Assembly (NCBI RefSeq): GCF_000226095.1
Contig: NC_016476.1
Span: forward strand, 3,844,001-3,908,000
Length of the DNA: 64,000 nucleotides
Reading direction: 5' to 3'
DNA from: Thermothelomyces thermophilus ATCC 42464
Lineage: Eukaryota; Ascomycota; Sordariomycetes; Sordariales; Chaetomiaceae
Position 1 is the first letter of the stretch. Each line of letters starts with the position of its first letter. Positions 44,885-57,551 of the stretch are shown one piece after another. The position numbers and the translations under genes are program-made. Below the pieces are notes generated by a model. It did not search any database. It saw only the letters and a program-made list of their open reading frames with translations, and had not been told where the DNA came from.

Positions 44885-45331
44885 TATGACGAACCTAACT
44901 CAGACTTCTTCTAAAAGGGTTCAGACGAAGGTAGATTGAGCAGGACAAGCAGGCAGGTCGTCTAAGGGATTCGGTGAAGCCAAAGGGTTCATAACAATAC
45001 TTAGAGTTGTCTCTCACAGTAATTAGCAATACTTGGTATAAGTACCGTGATTGTGATTATTACTACTAGTGAACTCTCAGAGTCTACTTAACGAGTGACT
45101 AGCTAGCTATATATATATAATTGTCTGCCCCTCTTCAGTAGTTATCACTAGTACCATTTCTCCTTTCACTCTATGATTCCACGTTATCGGTAGTAATATG
45201 TTATTATCACTAGTAAAGACCTTAGTCTTGGCGGTGATAATCTTCTGATTAGTCCGTCAAGTGATTAGCTATCGGAATGTCCCGTGTCTTGGCTATAGCC
45301 TGCCAGGCCGTCTATATGCTTATCTGTGATA
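44885..45331 (-). repeat. Gypsy LTR, left copy (3' LTR)
   Basis: 447 bp, the same length as 52029-52475. The differences seen are almost all C/T and G/A transitions. Confidence 0.94.
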
Positions 45332-46129
45332 CGATGCCCCTCCTCTAAAGCTTTTGACCTGAAAGCCCTCTTAGGCCGTTTCAAATAGTGCTAATACCCT
45401 TTGCTTGTGAGTACTATATTCTTCCTATTTCTACGTTATGGTCGCTATATTGATAAGATGCTAGTAGAGAAACGGAAGTCGTATTCTATATGTTATCATG
45501 CTTCTCTTGCTTAGAACATCGCTAAGAATAGTTTTGTCGTTATGCCTTGCTCTTAGTACGTGTCACAAGGTCTTGTCTGTAAAATGATTACGCGTATAAA
45601 CCATTATAAGGCCTATATTTGTTAAGGTTGTTCTTACAATAGCTTAGGCATCTTGCTTTCTTCCTATAAGCTTATCTCTTTTTTTTTTTTTTTTTTAAGT
45701 ATAATTCCTAATATTTGTTCTAGTAGATTATATCCTCTAGGAGTAATGTTGTATTAAGGATGCTAAGCATCGTGCCAAGCTTAAGCTAGATAAATCCTAA
45801 CGCCGTCTAGAAGAAGCTTAGCACGAGTTATCCGAAAAGCTTATACGGCTCCGGCGTCTTCGTTAGTAGAAGGAATTTTTAGTAGAGAAAGGTACCAATA
45901 TGGTAGCGCGTAGTCTGTTAACCTTAGACAAGTTAGAGGTAGTTAAGCGGTAAGAGCGGTAAGAGGCACCTACTATACCCTTGTCAGCGATTAATGATGC
46001 CGCTGATGCTATCGACTAGGGCGTCGTCTTTGGTTCTGTCTCGGGTTTTCCTTTAGTCGATCCGGGTTCTGCCGGTAGAACTGTTCCAGTTTCTTAGGGT
46101 AGTTTAAGTTCTTAACTAGCTCCTATAAG

Positions 46130-47000
46130 TTGTCCTTTAGTCTAAAATCAAGCTATTTAACCAGATACTACAGTTCCCTGTTAATAATATATAAATCTAG
46201 AATTTCTTCGACGTCCTATTCTTCCTCTTTATCCTTTGCTTCGATGTATATAGCAACCTTGGCGTTTTTCGGTACTAGTTCGAGAAGTGAAATATGAAAA
46301 ACATCTGTCTATAGTCGTATAGATAATAGTAATAATAGTCGGTAGTTAGATGTCGAAATTCGTTCTTTGATAACGAAAGGTCTAATCTTCTTAAAGTCTA
46401 GCTTCGTGCTTAGTCGTTTGGTTTGTAAATTTTATACGATTAGGTAGACTTTGTCTCCCCTCTCTAGGCAAGGTCCCTCGAGCCTATATTTATCGTAATA
46501 GTTCTTTATTCTAGTCTTGACAAACTCGAGTTCCTTTTTAAGCTTTTTATATAGTACGTACATTTGTTCTACTTTGACTACTACTCTTGGCACTATGACC
46601 TCTGGTCCTTGCCTAAGGTCTGCTTTATATCTATAGTTTGCGAAGAACGGTATGACTTTGGTTATTTCTGTTAGCATTATATTATAAGCAAGTTATACTA
46701 TTGGCAATAGTATAACCTAGTCGTTCTACTAGTAGTTAACATAAGAGCGGAGGTACTGCTTAATAACTTGGTTTAGTCGCTCTATTTGTCTATTAGTCTA
46801 TAGGTAATATACCGTTGACAGCTTACTATTAACGCCTAATCGTTACATTAACGCTTACTAGAACTTCGACACGAACTTCGTGTCTCTGTCGGTGATCCAT
46901 TCTTGCGGCCAAGCATGTGCTGATGTAACTTGCCGATAGATCATGTCTACTAACTGTTCTGCTGTCTAGGACTCCTTATAGGGAAAGAAGTATACCTACT
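46130..47000 (-). pseudogene. Gypsy integrase C-terminal part and chromodomain (degraded)
   Basis: Retains PQEWITDRDTKFVSKF of the integrase core, then VKTRIKNYYDKYRLEGPCL with GDKVYLIV (46432-46560). Downstream is a chromodomain-like EEILDLYIINREL with a following YLVK, W replaced by a stop. Chromodomain Gypsy elements (chromoviruses) target heterochromatin. Confidence 0.85.
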
Positions 47001-48213
47001 TGGTCAGGTGGTCTACTATAGTAAGAATACTGTCGTAGGTCACTCCTATAGCTATATCCTTGGATTCTAGCAGCTTTGTAATGAAGTCTATCGTAACTAA
47101 ACTCTATAGTTTGTCAGCTATTGGTAGTGGCTAAAGTAGCCTATATAGCTTATGTTATACCGTTTTGCTTTAATTGCAGATGTCGTAATTCTATATGACT
47201 TCCTTCACTTGTACTATTAACTGTGGAAAGTCATAGTGTTTCTTAACTTATATGACAATCTTCGTGACTCCTTTATATCCTCCGAGTTTCGACTCGTAGA
47301 GTTCTCGAATCATTCGTAGCTATTGATCTTTATTATAGATATACGCTTTACCTTAGTACTAGAGTTTTCTATCTCTTTCTTCTACTCTGTCAGGTACTAG
47401 CGGTCCGGGTACTGCTTGATACTATGCCTTGTTAATCCTTTCTTCTCGAAAGATTATATAGTATTCTAGGAACAAGTCGAGTAGATCATCTTCTACAGGT
47501 ATCTACGTTTCGTAATATAGCGTTCCGTCTATCCGTTCCTTAAATAACGGTAGTATCGTTCCTGTTTGTCCTTCTATATGATCCGTTTGTCGACTTAAGA
47601 TGTCCGCTCGTACGTTCTCTTTGCCCTTCTTATAGCGGATCTCAAAGTTGAATTCTATAAGGAATTCTGCCTATCGTATTTGTCGTCTGTTAAGCTCCTT
47701 TGTCATTATAAAGTATCGTAAATTCTTATAATCTATATATACTTATACTGGTTTAATTGTACTACTAAGGTATAGTTACTATTCCTTAAAAGCTTCAATA
47801 ATTGTAAGTAATTCCTTGTTATAGATTAAATAATTAAGACGTAGTCTATCGAGCTTCTTTAAAAAGAAGGCTATAGGATATAGCTTTCTTTATCTGTCTC
47901 GTTATCCTAATTGTCCTCCGATAGCGTAGTCTGAAGCGTCTATTTCTACCTCAAATGGCTTCTTAGGGTCTGGTAGTACTAGTACTAGATCTTTAGTAAT
48001 GGCGTTACGGATCTACATAAATGCTTACTCGTGTCGCTCTTCCCATTGGAATTTAGCGTTCTTCCTAGTAAGTTCGTATAAAGGTCGTATGATCACTCTA
48101 AAGTTCCTAATAAATATTTGGTAGAAGTTTGTAAATCTGATGAAGCTTCGTACTTCTATGACTAACGTCGGTCGTAGCCAATTCTTAATAGCTTTAATCT
48201 TTGAAGGTTCTAT

Positions 48214-48603
48214 CTAGATTTGTCCTAGGGATATTTTATATCCTAAAAAGACTGTCTTCCTGACATGGAATTTGCTCTTTTCCTTGTTAACTGATAGCTT
48301 GTACATATATAGCGCGTCTAGTACTACTTTTACATGCTTCCGGTGTTTATCTATCGTCTTAGAGAAGATGAGTATATTGTCGAGATAATATACTGTAAAT
48401 TTGTCGAGAAAGGGTCGGATAGCTTGATTGATCAGGGCTTGGAACGTTGCCGGCGTGTTTGTAAGTCCGAATGGCATGACAAGGTACTTATAGTAGCTAT
48501 AAGGTATCCTAAAGGCCGTTTTCTACTTGTCGCCTTCTTTGATCTGTATATAGTTATAGGCCGATGGCAAGTTAAGACGTGTAAAATATTAGGCTCTTGC
48601 TAA
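48214..48603 (-). pseudogene. Gypsy reverse transcriptase region (degraded)
   Basis: Contains MPFGLTNTPATFQALINQ followed by the polymerase box YYLDNILIFSK, where YLDD would be expected, and LSVNKEKSKFHV with VFLGYKIS. This is the standard Ty3/Gypsy RT core. The Asp to Asn change in the box would abolish activity. Confidence 0.93.
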
Positions 48604-50999
48604 CTAATCTTGGAGCCATAAGATTAGTAGTAACGGGTATTAGTTTTTCACGGTCTGTTCGTTAAGTTGCCGATAGTCGATATATAACTATAGCTTTCCG
48701 TCTTTCTTAGGCATAAATAGGATTAGGTAGCCTACTAGCGATGTTAATAGGCAGATATATCCTTTTTAAAGGTTCTCCTCTAAATATTGCTTAAGTTCTT
48801 TATTTTATATCTAGCTTGTATAGTAGATCTTAAAGAACTTTAGTCGTGCTCTTTCCTTGAGCTTGATCTTGTGATCCTATAGGCCGTGTTCTAGTAGTCC
48901 TTCTAGATGTTTTAGTTCGAATGCTAGGTGTCCTTCGTATTCCTTCGGTACTTCCCTAGTCTTGTCTTGTCTCTTGGTTTTCTAGTAGTATACAAACTTG
49001 GTTCCGTCTATAGCGATATTAGCGATTTCTCCTATCTCAACCTACTACTCTAATTATAGTGCCTTACATTTGTCAACGGAAAGAATAGCTATTAGCGGTT
49101 TAGCTCGTTCCTCATGTTGCGATATCGGTGTCGTTATGCCGCCTCTTCCAGAGTCTATAGTAGTCTGCCTACTACTATCTGTCTCTTACGGTAGATCCGT
49201 AGGATATACCTTCCCCTAAGCATTGTCTGCTTGCGATCCTTGTATACTCCCCATCTCACTAGTCAAATACGACTCTATTTGGGGTTATAGGTAGCTACTA
49301 TTCTTCTAGCTAATGTCTAGGTTATAGTCTTTATACTATGGTAACCCTAATATTATATCTTTGTTATTACCTATGTCTACGATACTAAATACGACTACTA
49401 TAGTCTTCCCTGCTATAGTAATATCGATTGGTTTAGTCTCCCTACGTACCTATTACGTTAGAAATGGCCCTTTGACTATGCTATGCTTCTGCTTTATTCT
49501 CTAGGGTATCTGTAGCTAATTTACAAGTATTGGCGAAATCAGATTTATCTCTACTCTACTATCTACTAGTGCGAGCATTTCGTGCTGTTTCTACTATGCT
49601 ATTATCTATAATCGCTTGTCTTGCCGCCGTCGTCTAAAGATTGTAACGATTTCCTATGTTTCTGCCGGGAGGTCTCGATATAGTGGTTTCTTACGCTAGT
49701 CCCTCCTATACTATACTACCACTTGCTGCTATATAGGTGTTACTAGTTTCTAGGCCCCTTGAAGGGCCCTAACCTGTTTCCTAGGTTAGTGCTAACCTCT
49801 TTAGTTGTTTAGCTAATAGCAGCTTCGTCAATTATACTCATTTCTGTAAGCTATTAAGTGCTTACGGCTTCTTACTATTAGGTCTGTTCTACTTTCTGTC
49901 GTACGTACTATAGCTTCGTCTGAAGCTCCCAAATTCGCAATTTCTTTTTATCTATGTAATAGAGGCAATCGTTACTCTAGCATAAGTCCTACGTGTCTCG
50001 TCCTATTCTATAGTACCTAGGCCAGGCTTGTCTTAGAACTATCATAATGCTTTCTAGATCGTAGGCTTTAATCTTCTAGAGTAATTTGGCTGCTCTGTTT
50101 CCTATATCGTAGACCTATTCTATAGGGTGTAAGCTTCTGTCCTTATTTCCTTGTCGGGTCGGCTAGTAATTGTTTTCGAATTTGTTGCAGAAGTGGTATC
50201 GGCATTTGTATGCCATATACTAGAACTAGGGCACTTGTATATATGCCTTATATCGAGGGTACAGTCGCGTAGCGTTGCCTAGGAGGTATTGGAATTCTTT
50301 CCCGAATCCTTCCTATTATATATAGACTATAAATACTCTAGTGCTAACATAGGAATGTTTCTTCTAGTAGCTTTCCTATATACGCTCGTCTTTTCCACGG
50401 TTTGCGCGTATGAACTAGTATTCTAGGTTCCGCATGTTGTTACTAAGTTACTAGCTATTAAGATACTTGGTATAGCTATTAGGCCTATCGTATATCGTAG
50501 GCTATTCTCCTTTGATGGTTTCTACGATATGTCGGAGTTCCCTCATTTCGTCCCTTATTCTATCGCTCTAGTAGGCAAGTCAAATCAAGCGTCCATCCTA
50601 TTTATATAGTTCTATATTAAGCCGAAAAACTTCGTTACAATACTATTTAATCCGTTCCTAGAGGAATAGAACATTAGGTCTAGGTCTTTCGATTCCTTAG
50701 GTGTCGGTTGTCCACAATCTATCCCGCCTCTACGTGACCATGAAACCCTACTACCTCAAGGCTAGGAGAATCGAAACTGGCGGTATATACTCTCCTACCA
50801 TGTCCTATTTGGCAAGACCTGTCTCTAGGTCCATAGTGACCAGTTCGGAGTATAGTACTTATTCGTCTTTACTATTGTCGTCATATCTAAGACTATCTAT
50901 ATTATTGCCCCTGTCTTTGTAGCTCGTAGCTACTACTTCGATGACGTCCTTAGTGGTTTCGTCGATAGCCGTAATTTCCTTTCTAGGGACTGTCTTCTA

Positions 51000-51962
51000 C
51001 TCTTTCTTCGGGCTATAACATTCTTATTTGTAGTGCCCTTTCTTCCTATAGTTATAGTAGGTAACATTAGACTTGTCTTTGGTCGTCTTCTTCTAGTCTT
51101 GCTTCTATACTGTGTCTATATCTATAGCTCTAGGGTATGTCCTGTATAAGGTACTGACGTACGCTCGTTTTTTCTTATTATTAGCCTTAACTATGGTTCT
51201 GTTTATTCGACCTCGTTTTTGCTACTCTTGTATATAGAGTCGATTATTAATTCTAATAGCCTATATAATATATTTGTCTAGGGTCTTAGGCCGATTATAC
51301 TTATATAGCTTATCTTTAACTTTTTCCTTTAAGCTATTATAGAATAGTTATATTAATACCTTGTCGTTAAGCTAAGACTTGAGCATGTCCTACCTAAACT
51401 GTATGGCGTAGGAGGCTACTAACTTGGTCTATCAGAGATTAGCAAGTCTTTCTTATATATGAATCTTCTTGTCTTTATCACCAAAAACCTTCTAAAGCTC
51501 TTCTTCAAAACGGTCGTAAGATTAGAAGACTACTTATATAAATACGTCTCGGTTGTCTTTGTCTTCCTTAGTAAGGTAATCGTTCTATATAGGCTCGAAC
51601 TATCTAAGTACCTTGCCCTCTAGTCTCGTAGCTACGTAGAGGACTTTGGCTTTATCGTCTAGAAACTTATCGTCATTAAGCCAGAAGTAAGATCAAAGGT
51701 TTGTCAGGAATCCTACAAGATCCTCCTTAGTTCTTCCATATTTGCCAGGTAGTTTGATCTTGATATGCTTTGCTTTGGCGCCCTCGAGTGCCTTGATTTT
51801 AGCATAGGCCTCGTTAACTAACTTCTGCAAGTACTTTTCGCGGTTCTCGAGTTCCTTGATTCGAGCTTAGGCAGCCTTGTCTCTCTGGTCTAACTCCTAG
51901 ATCTGCTGCTAGAGTTGACCAAGCTAAGTGAGCAGCTGTTCGGCCGTGATGTTAGTAGCCAT
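51000..51962 (-). pseudogene. Gypsy gag region (degraded)
   Basis: From ATG 51962 (MATNITAEQLL) a Glu/Lys-rich coiled-coil capsid-like region runs leftwards with TAG at several expected Gln codons. Near 51060-51005 a knuckle-like segment (YRKKGHYK*ECYSPKK, star = stop) retains His and one Cys while other Cys positions read Tyr. Confidence 0.75.
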
Positions 51963-52028
51963 GTCGATATCGAGGTCGAAGTCACCTCCGTTCTGAACTA
52001 TAATAGAACAAAGGGAGTAGTAACAACG

Positions 52029-52475
52029 TGTGACGAACCTAACTTAGACTTCTTCTAAAAGGGTTTAGACGAAGGTAGATTGAGTAGGATAAGTAGGCAG
52101 GTCGTCTAAGGGATTTGGTAAAGTTAAAGGGTTTATAATAACACTTAGAGTTGTCTCTTATAGTAATTAGCAATGCTTGGTATGAGTACTGTAATTATAA
52201 TTATTACTACTGGTGAACTCTTAGAGTCTACTTAACGAGTGACTGGCTAGCTATATATATATAATTGTCTGCCCCTCTTTAGTAGTTATCACTAGTACTA
52301 TTTTTCCTTTTACTCCGTGATTCCGCGTTATCGGCGGTGATATGTTATTATTACTAGTGAAGACCTTAGTCTTGGCGGTGATAATCTTCTGATTAGTCTG
52401 TCAAGTGATTGGCTGTCGGAATGTCCCGTGTCCTGGCTGCAGCCTGCCAGGCCGTCCATGTGCTTATCCGTGATA
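52029..52475 (-). repeat. Gypsy LTR, right copy (5' LTR)
   Basis: 447 bp. Its left half is more C-to-T converted than the partner copy while its right half is less so, a patchy pattern. Confidence 0.94.
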
Positions 52476-52899
52476 GAAGGGCACTTAGGTAATTAAGAAC
52501 GTTCTAAATGGACTATATAGACTATATACTAAGAGCCTAACACTTAAGGATATCGCTATCGTTAAAGGATTCTATATTAATATCATCTTAGAAGCTCTAT
52601 TACTTAAGGTAGGCGCTTAGTACTATAGCTTAGACTACTTACTACGTTTCGGAACACTAGAAAATAACGTTATCCTTTATAAGTTAGAATGTAAGTATAA
52701 TCTTACCTTCCTTAAATATAAGCTACTTTCCTACTACTTAAGCTTCCTAGACTATGTCTTACTTAGTAAAGCAGGTATTATAAACGTTTATATGTTCTTA
52801 TAGAACATATTTACTATATATAGTAGAAGGTCCTAGACGTAAGCATTACCTACTATAAGAGAGGATACTAAAGATCTTTAGCACTTAAAAGCGAGCTAC

Positions 52900-53560
52900 C
52901 TCGGACTAGAAGCGTTAAAAGCGCTTATTGATAATGCTAGAAATATCTATATTGAGGGGATAGCGTATATTAAGTACAAGAGCTACGCTTATACTTATAT
53001 AAGCAAGGTTATCTCTAAGAAAATATTACCTAAGTAAAAGTCTATATACCTATTCTAGCAAGTAGCCTAGGATCTATTTAACTATCCTAAAGCGATTAAT
53101 AGATCGAGATAGCTACTTATAATTGTTAACGAGTATAGTAGGAAGCTCTTCCCTTTTCTTTTAATAACGAAGTTATTAGACTAGATTATAGGAGTTATCC
53201 AGAATTTCGAGAGCTAGGTAAGACGCTAATATAGGCCTACTATCTATAAGATCAAGTAGGATAACAATACTATAATAATTAGTTCAGTAGGGCATATATT
53301 AATATATTACTAGACTTAGGCTATAGAGAGCGGTATTAATCTTAAACTCTTATCTTTATATACTGATAAGCCTAATAGACTAGTAGAGCAAGTAAGGCAA
53401 GAACTGATCTTACGCTTAATCAAGATACTAGACGGTACGAATCTCCCTATAAAGCTCTAGTTAAAAAGTATATAAGTAGTAGTATACTTATATATAATAA
53501 GCCTAAGCTATACTTACTCGTTTAGAACTCCTAATAAGGTACTCTATAGCTAGTTTAAGT
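52900..53560 (+). pseudogene. Copia integrase region (degraded)
   Basis: The plus-strand frame retains integrase-core sequence such as LLIIVNEYSRKLFPFLL, with TAG/TAA codons at positions where Gln or Trp is expected. An Asn appears where the catalytic core would carry Asp (IVNEYSRK). It cannot be functional. Confidence 0.75.
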
Positions 53561-54889
53561 AGTACTTTTGCTAGTATAAACCTAGCTTAATAATTATATT
53601 AACTAGCGACTTATACCTAGACTAGAATAGCATCTTTATATATGAATATTAGCTATATATCCTCCATAAGAATAGGGAAGCTAAGTAGTATATAAAGGAC
53701 TTTAAGGTACTACTATATAGGCTAACAAGGTATCTTATAGAATATCACGCTTCTAATATCTATCACGTTTAGATACCTAAGCTTAATAAGGTCATTATAA
53801 CTTATAACGTTTGCTTCGATAAGAAGACTTTCTACCATCTAGGCAAAGAGTAGCTAATAGAGCTATTACTAGCGGTAGAAAGCTAGGAAGTCAATTACTT
53901 CAATCTTAGCAAAGATTCCTAGGATACTAATTTTCTCTAGGAAGCGTTATAATAGACCTAATAACTAGTAGAAGACTCTATTATAGTAGTTTAGCTACCT
54001 CTATTATAAGAGAGTCTGGCAATAGACTAACCTCTCTAATAAGATTAAGACTTAAGGGTAAAGGAGCTCTCTAATATATAGCCTACAAGTAAGTAATTAG
54101 TTCTAGAGACTCTTATAGCAGAGATATAAGTAACAGATAAACTTACCAAATGAATAGAGAGCTTTAAAGGACTCTTGACCCCTAAATATATACCTAAGCC
54201 CTTAGTGACTTACTCTATACCAGCTAGTAAAGGGGATATCTACTAGGAAGTAGGAGGGTTTAAATTAGGGCTTTCCTAGTCACTAGCTAGCTAACTAAAT
54301 GCTAAGGAGAGCAGGGGAGCCGTCGGATCTAATGGAGAGATACCTTCTATAGAAGAGTTAAGTATATATAGTATATTAATGGAAGAGCTAGGAGTTAGGA
54401 ATAGTATTACTAGTATATTATACCTGGCTAGGCTAGAACAGTAAAGTATTAAGCAAAGTCTAGATTAGCTAATATATTCTCTGGAAGGTAGAAGCGAAAG
54501 AGAAGCTATTTAGCAACTTCCTATAAGGAGAGGCAGAGGTAGGAAGAGGGCTTATAAGCCTAAGGACCCTATCTAGTTAAGCGAAAGGTTACAAAATAAA
54601 AAGAGGGTTAACTATTATTACTCCTTTATCTATATAATAAAGGAACCCTAGCGATAGTTCTATAAGACTTACCTACCCAATTAATAGGAAGCTTACCTAG
54701 GAGACTAGAGCTTTTAAACAATATATATAGTATTCGCTACTACTATATAATAGAAGGATACTATATATCTTAGAGTAGCCCTAAATAAGCTACGTTAGTA
54801 TATTAACGATCTTACTTACGTTCCCTCTAACTAGCAAGACCTATATAACTACCTGTTAGGATAGTAGTTTAAAGATACGGCTCGTAAGG

Positions 54890-55560
54890 AGATACGTAAC
54901 TTAGAGAGCAAGAGAACGTAGAAGATTATACTATATAAGTAGGCAAAAGCGCGACCTATCCCGTTAAAATAGGTCTTTATATATAAGTTTAATAAGGACG
55001 GTTTCTTAGAGAAGTACAAGGTAAGGATCTATATATAAGGAGATCTATAAGATATTAGCTTAGTAGAAAGTACATATATAGCTACTCTAGTAGTGTAGTC
55101 GTTCTATATAATAATGGGGATTACTATATACTTTAATTTGGAAGTTAAGTAGTTCGATATAGCGTAAGCGTTTCTTAATGCTAAACAACCGGAAGATAAT
55201 CCTATCGTCTACAAGTTACTAGAAGGATTCAAGTAGCTAGGGAAATGTATAGAGTTATAAAGAGCTTTATATAGCTTGAGAGGCTTGCTACTCTTATAGT
55301 ATAAAGAGTTTTATAAGACGCTATTAGGTCTAGGTATAGAACTATTAGGTAAAGAGAAGTACCTCTTCTTAAGCTATAATAAACGAGTTATCCTAATCTT
55401 CTATATTGACAACTTCTTAGTCTTCTTCTATAAAAGCAACGCTATAGTAGCCAAGTATATAATAGAAGGAATCAAAGCTTAATACGATGTCTATAAGCAA
55501 GGTAATATTAGTTAGTTCCTTGGTATTAGGGTAATTCGAGACCGACCTATATATAAGATA
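54890..55560 (+). pseudogene. Copia reverse transcriptase region (degraded)
   Basis: Retains the Copia RT pattern: FDIA*AFLNAKQPEDNPIVY (star marks a stop), a LYSLRGLLLL-like stretch before YKEF, and FYIDNFLVF at the polymerase box, where YIDD has become YIDN. Multiple stops from CAG/CAA to TAG/TAA changes. Confidence 0.85.
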
Positions 55561-55909
55561 TAGCTAGTCTATGACTAATATATTGGAAAGGTAGTAAGAA
55601 GATATGGGCTAAATGTGCCTAGTATATATAAGCTAACTCCCTTAAGTTATAAAGAACTTAAGAAGTTTAAAGGGAGCGTTACTAGTACGTAGATTAAAGA
55701 ATATTAAAAGCTAGTTAGATTAATTCTATACTATATAGTTATATTATATCTAGACGTTATATACGCCCATTTAGTACTCTTTCGATACCTAACTAACCTA
55801 GGACTAGACCACTTGTTAGAGGTATAGCAAGTAATAAGATATCTATTTAGGAGCTCTTACCTATTAATCTAGTATAGAGGTAAACGAGCGCTAGATAGTT
55901 CGATACTTA

Positions 55910-56400
55910 TAATTACCAGGGACGCGTTATACGTAGATGATCTAGATATATAGTATTTATTGTAGGGATATATATTCTTTTTATTCGGAGGTCCTATTAT
56001 ATAAAAGGCATTATACTAGGATATTATTATAATGTTAAGTACTAAAGTAGAACTTCTAACACTCTCCCTTATGGTAAGAGAGGCTATAGTACTTAAAAGG
56101 CTATTTATAGATATTGATCTTAAGCTTAGAGAACCTTAAAATATCTACTATAATAATTAGTAAACTATTTAACTAGTAATAGCTAAGAATAAATGTATTA
56201 ATACTTACCTATAGTATATAGATATCTATAATATATAGTTATACTAGGAAGCGGCGAAAGGAATGTTTAAAGCTATATATCTACTAACTAGTTAGATACT
56301 AGTAAATAGGCTTATTAAATAACTTAGCTAATAAGCCTTTAAACGCTAAAGGGCTTTCCTTAATCTTTAAGATATTTTATAGGCTTATATAACTAGGGGG
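55910..56400 (+). pseudogene. Copia RNase H region (degraded)
   Basis: Retains a Copia-type RNase H/tail pattern (DALYVDDLDI, LSTKVELLTLSLMVREAIVL, KNKCINTYL), interrupted by stops, ending about 1.1 kb before the polypurine tract. Confidence 0.7.
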
Positions 56401-56459
56401 TAGAAAATAAGTCAAATTTATTAAATAAAATACTACCTAATACTCCCTATCTACTATTA

Positions 56460-57300
56460 TTAGCCGTTACTAGGATTAATAGCCTTACCCTTACCTTTAT
56501 CCTGGCTAGGTAACGATATAGCGCCTAATACGTCATCAAACGTACTAACGCAAGTATTATAAGCCTCCTTAATCTTGCCTAACTAGTAGAAGATATTATA
56601 TATAGAGTAGGTAATCTTTGTAAAACGCGCGAGTTTAGCCTTATTAAGCTTATACTCCTCTATATCGTCTATACTAGCGTATTTCAGGTCACTCCAAAGA
56701 ACTATATATAACTTTTTAGGATCCTATATATAACTATTAACGATTTGCCTATATATTAGGGGTAGAGGGTCAGGATCTAGGGACTTATAGAAGCCTTAGC
56801 TCTATCTAGTAAAGCCTTTGTCAAATCCTTTGCCGACCTAATATCAGAAGCAGGACTACCATTATAGTTAGTATAAGTATTATAAGAGCTATTAGACGTA
56901 TAGGCAATTAGTATATATCTTTTTACACTTATAAGAACCATAGGTACAATGGTAATAGCAGGAGCTAGCGCCGGAATAATTATAACATTTGCCAAAAGAA
57001 TATCCTATTAGAGCTAACTATATATATATTCTATAAGGCACCTTATAAAGCTTGCTAGTAGTAATATCGCTATATTTAATCAGCTTAAACGATCTTAATA
57101 TAACTAGCAAAGTGCTAGAAAACTATAAAACTAGTATGAAACTAATCAAATAAAGGTAATAAGGATACTTACAGTTTAGAAGCTTTAACACGCTTACGTT
57201 TTCAAGGTATTATAAGAGTAAAAGTCAACCTACTAGCAGTTATAGTATTTATAATAGGTATACCTAACAAGTCATCCATTGATTTAAGCATAGGAGGCAT
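56460..57300 (-). pseudogene. Spliced antisense ORF inside the Copia element (degraded)
   Basis: Between RNase H and the polypurine tract, the minus strand carries an ATG at 57300 (MPPMLKSMDDLLGIPII). It also has a GTAAGT donor at 57172 and a TCTAG acceptor ending at 57115. Spliced at these sites, one single reading frame runs to a TAA at 56460-56462 (260 codons), interrupted only by substitution-type stops. The protein has a basic segment (KRKRVKASKL), a Cys-containing motif (GKCYNYSGASSCYYHC, then KCKK) and a charged C-terminus (SQDKGKGKAINPSNG). It has no resemblance to Copia gag-pol that I can recognise. The Cys spacing suggests nucleic-acid or zinc binding, but several Tyr residues may be former Cys. 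Confidence 0.6.
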
Positions 57301-57551
57301 TATCCTATTATTATTTTAATTAAAACTAATAATACTATTACTACTATAGTTATAATAGCTATATTTAATCTATAGCTTCAAAGGAATTGCTCTACTATAC
57401 TTAACTCTTTTAGACTTCCAAATATAGAAGGCAGGCCCCTAAAGGAGCTATCAAGGTAAGAGCAATAAAAGATAACAATAAAAGATATAACACCAAGAAC
57501 AGTATTACTATAAAGCGTAGTTAAACGACTATCGCCTTTAACTAGGGGGTA

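Larger units (their letters stand above)
44885..52475 (-). mobile_element. Ty3/Gypsy chromodomain retrotransposon nested in the Copia element
   Basis: Two 447-bp LTRs (44885-45331 and 52029-52475) are flanked by an exact GAAGG duplication (44880-44884 and 52476-52480) lying inside Copia coding sequence. Gene order on the minus strand runs from the right: gag (about 51960-51000), protease/RT (49000-48000), RNase H, integrase (about 47000-46430) and a chromodomain (about 46260-46130). AGAGGAGGGGCATCG next to the left LTR is a polypurine tract, agreeing with minus orientation. Every coding domain carries RIP-type stops, the RT box reads YLDN, and zinc-knuckle Cys positions have become Tyr. The element is younger than the Copia copy because it splits it. 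Confidence 0.94.
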
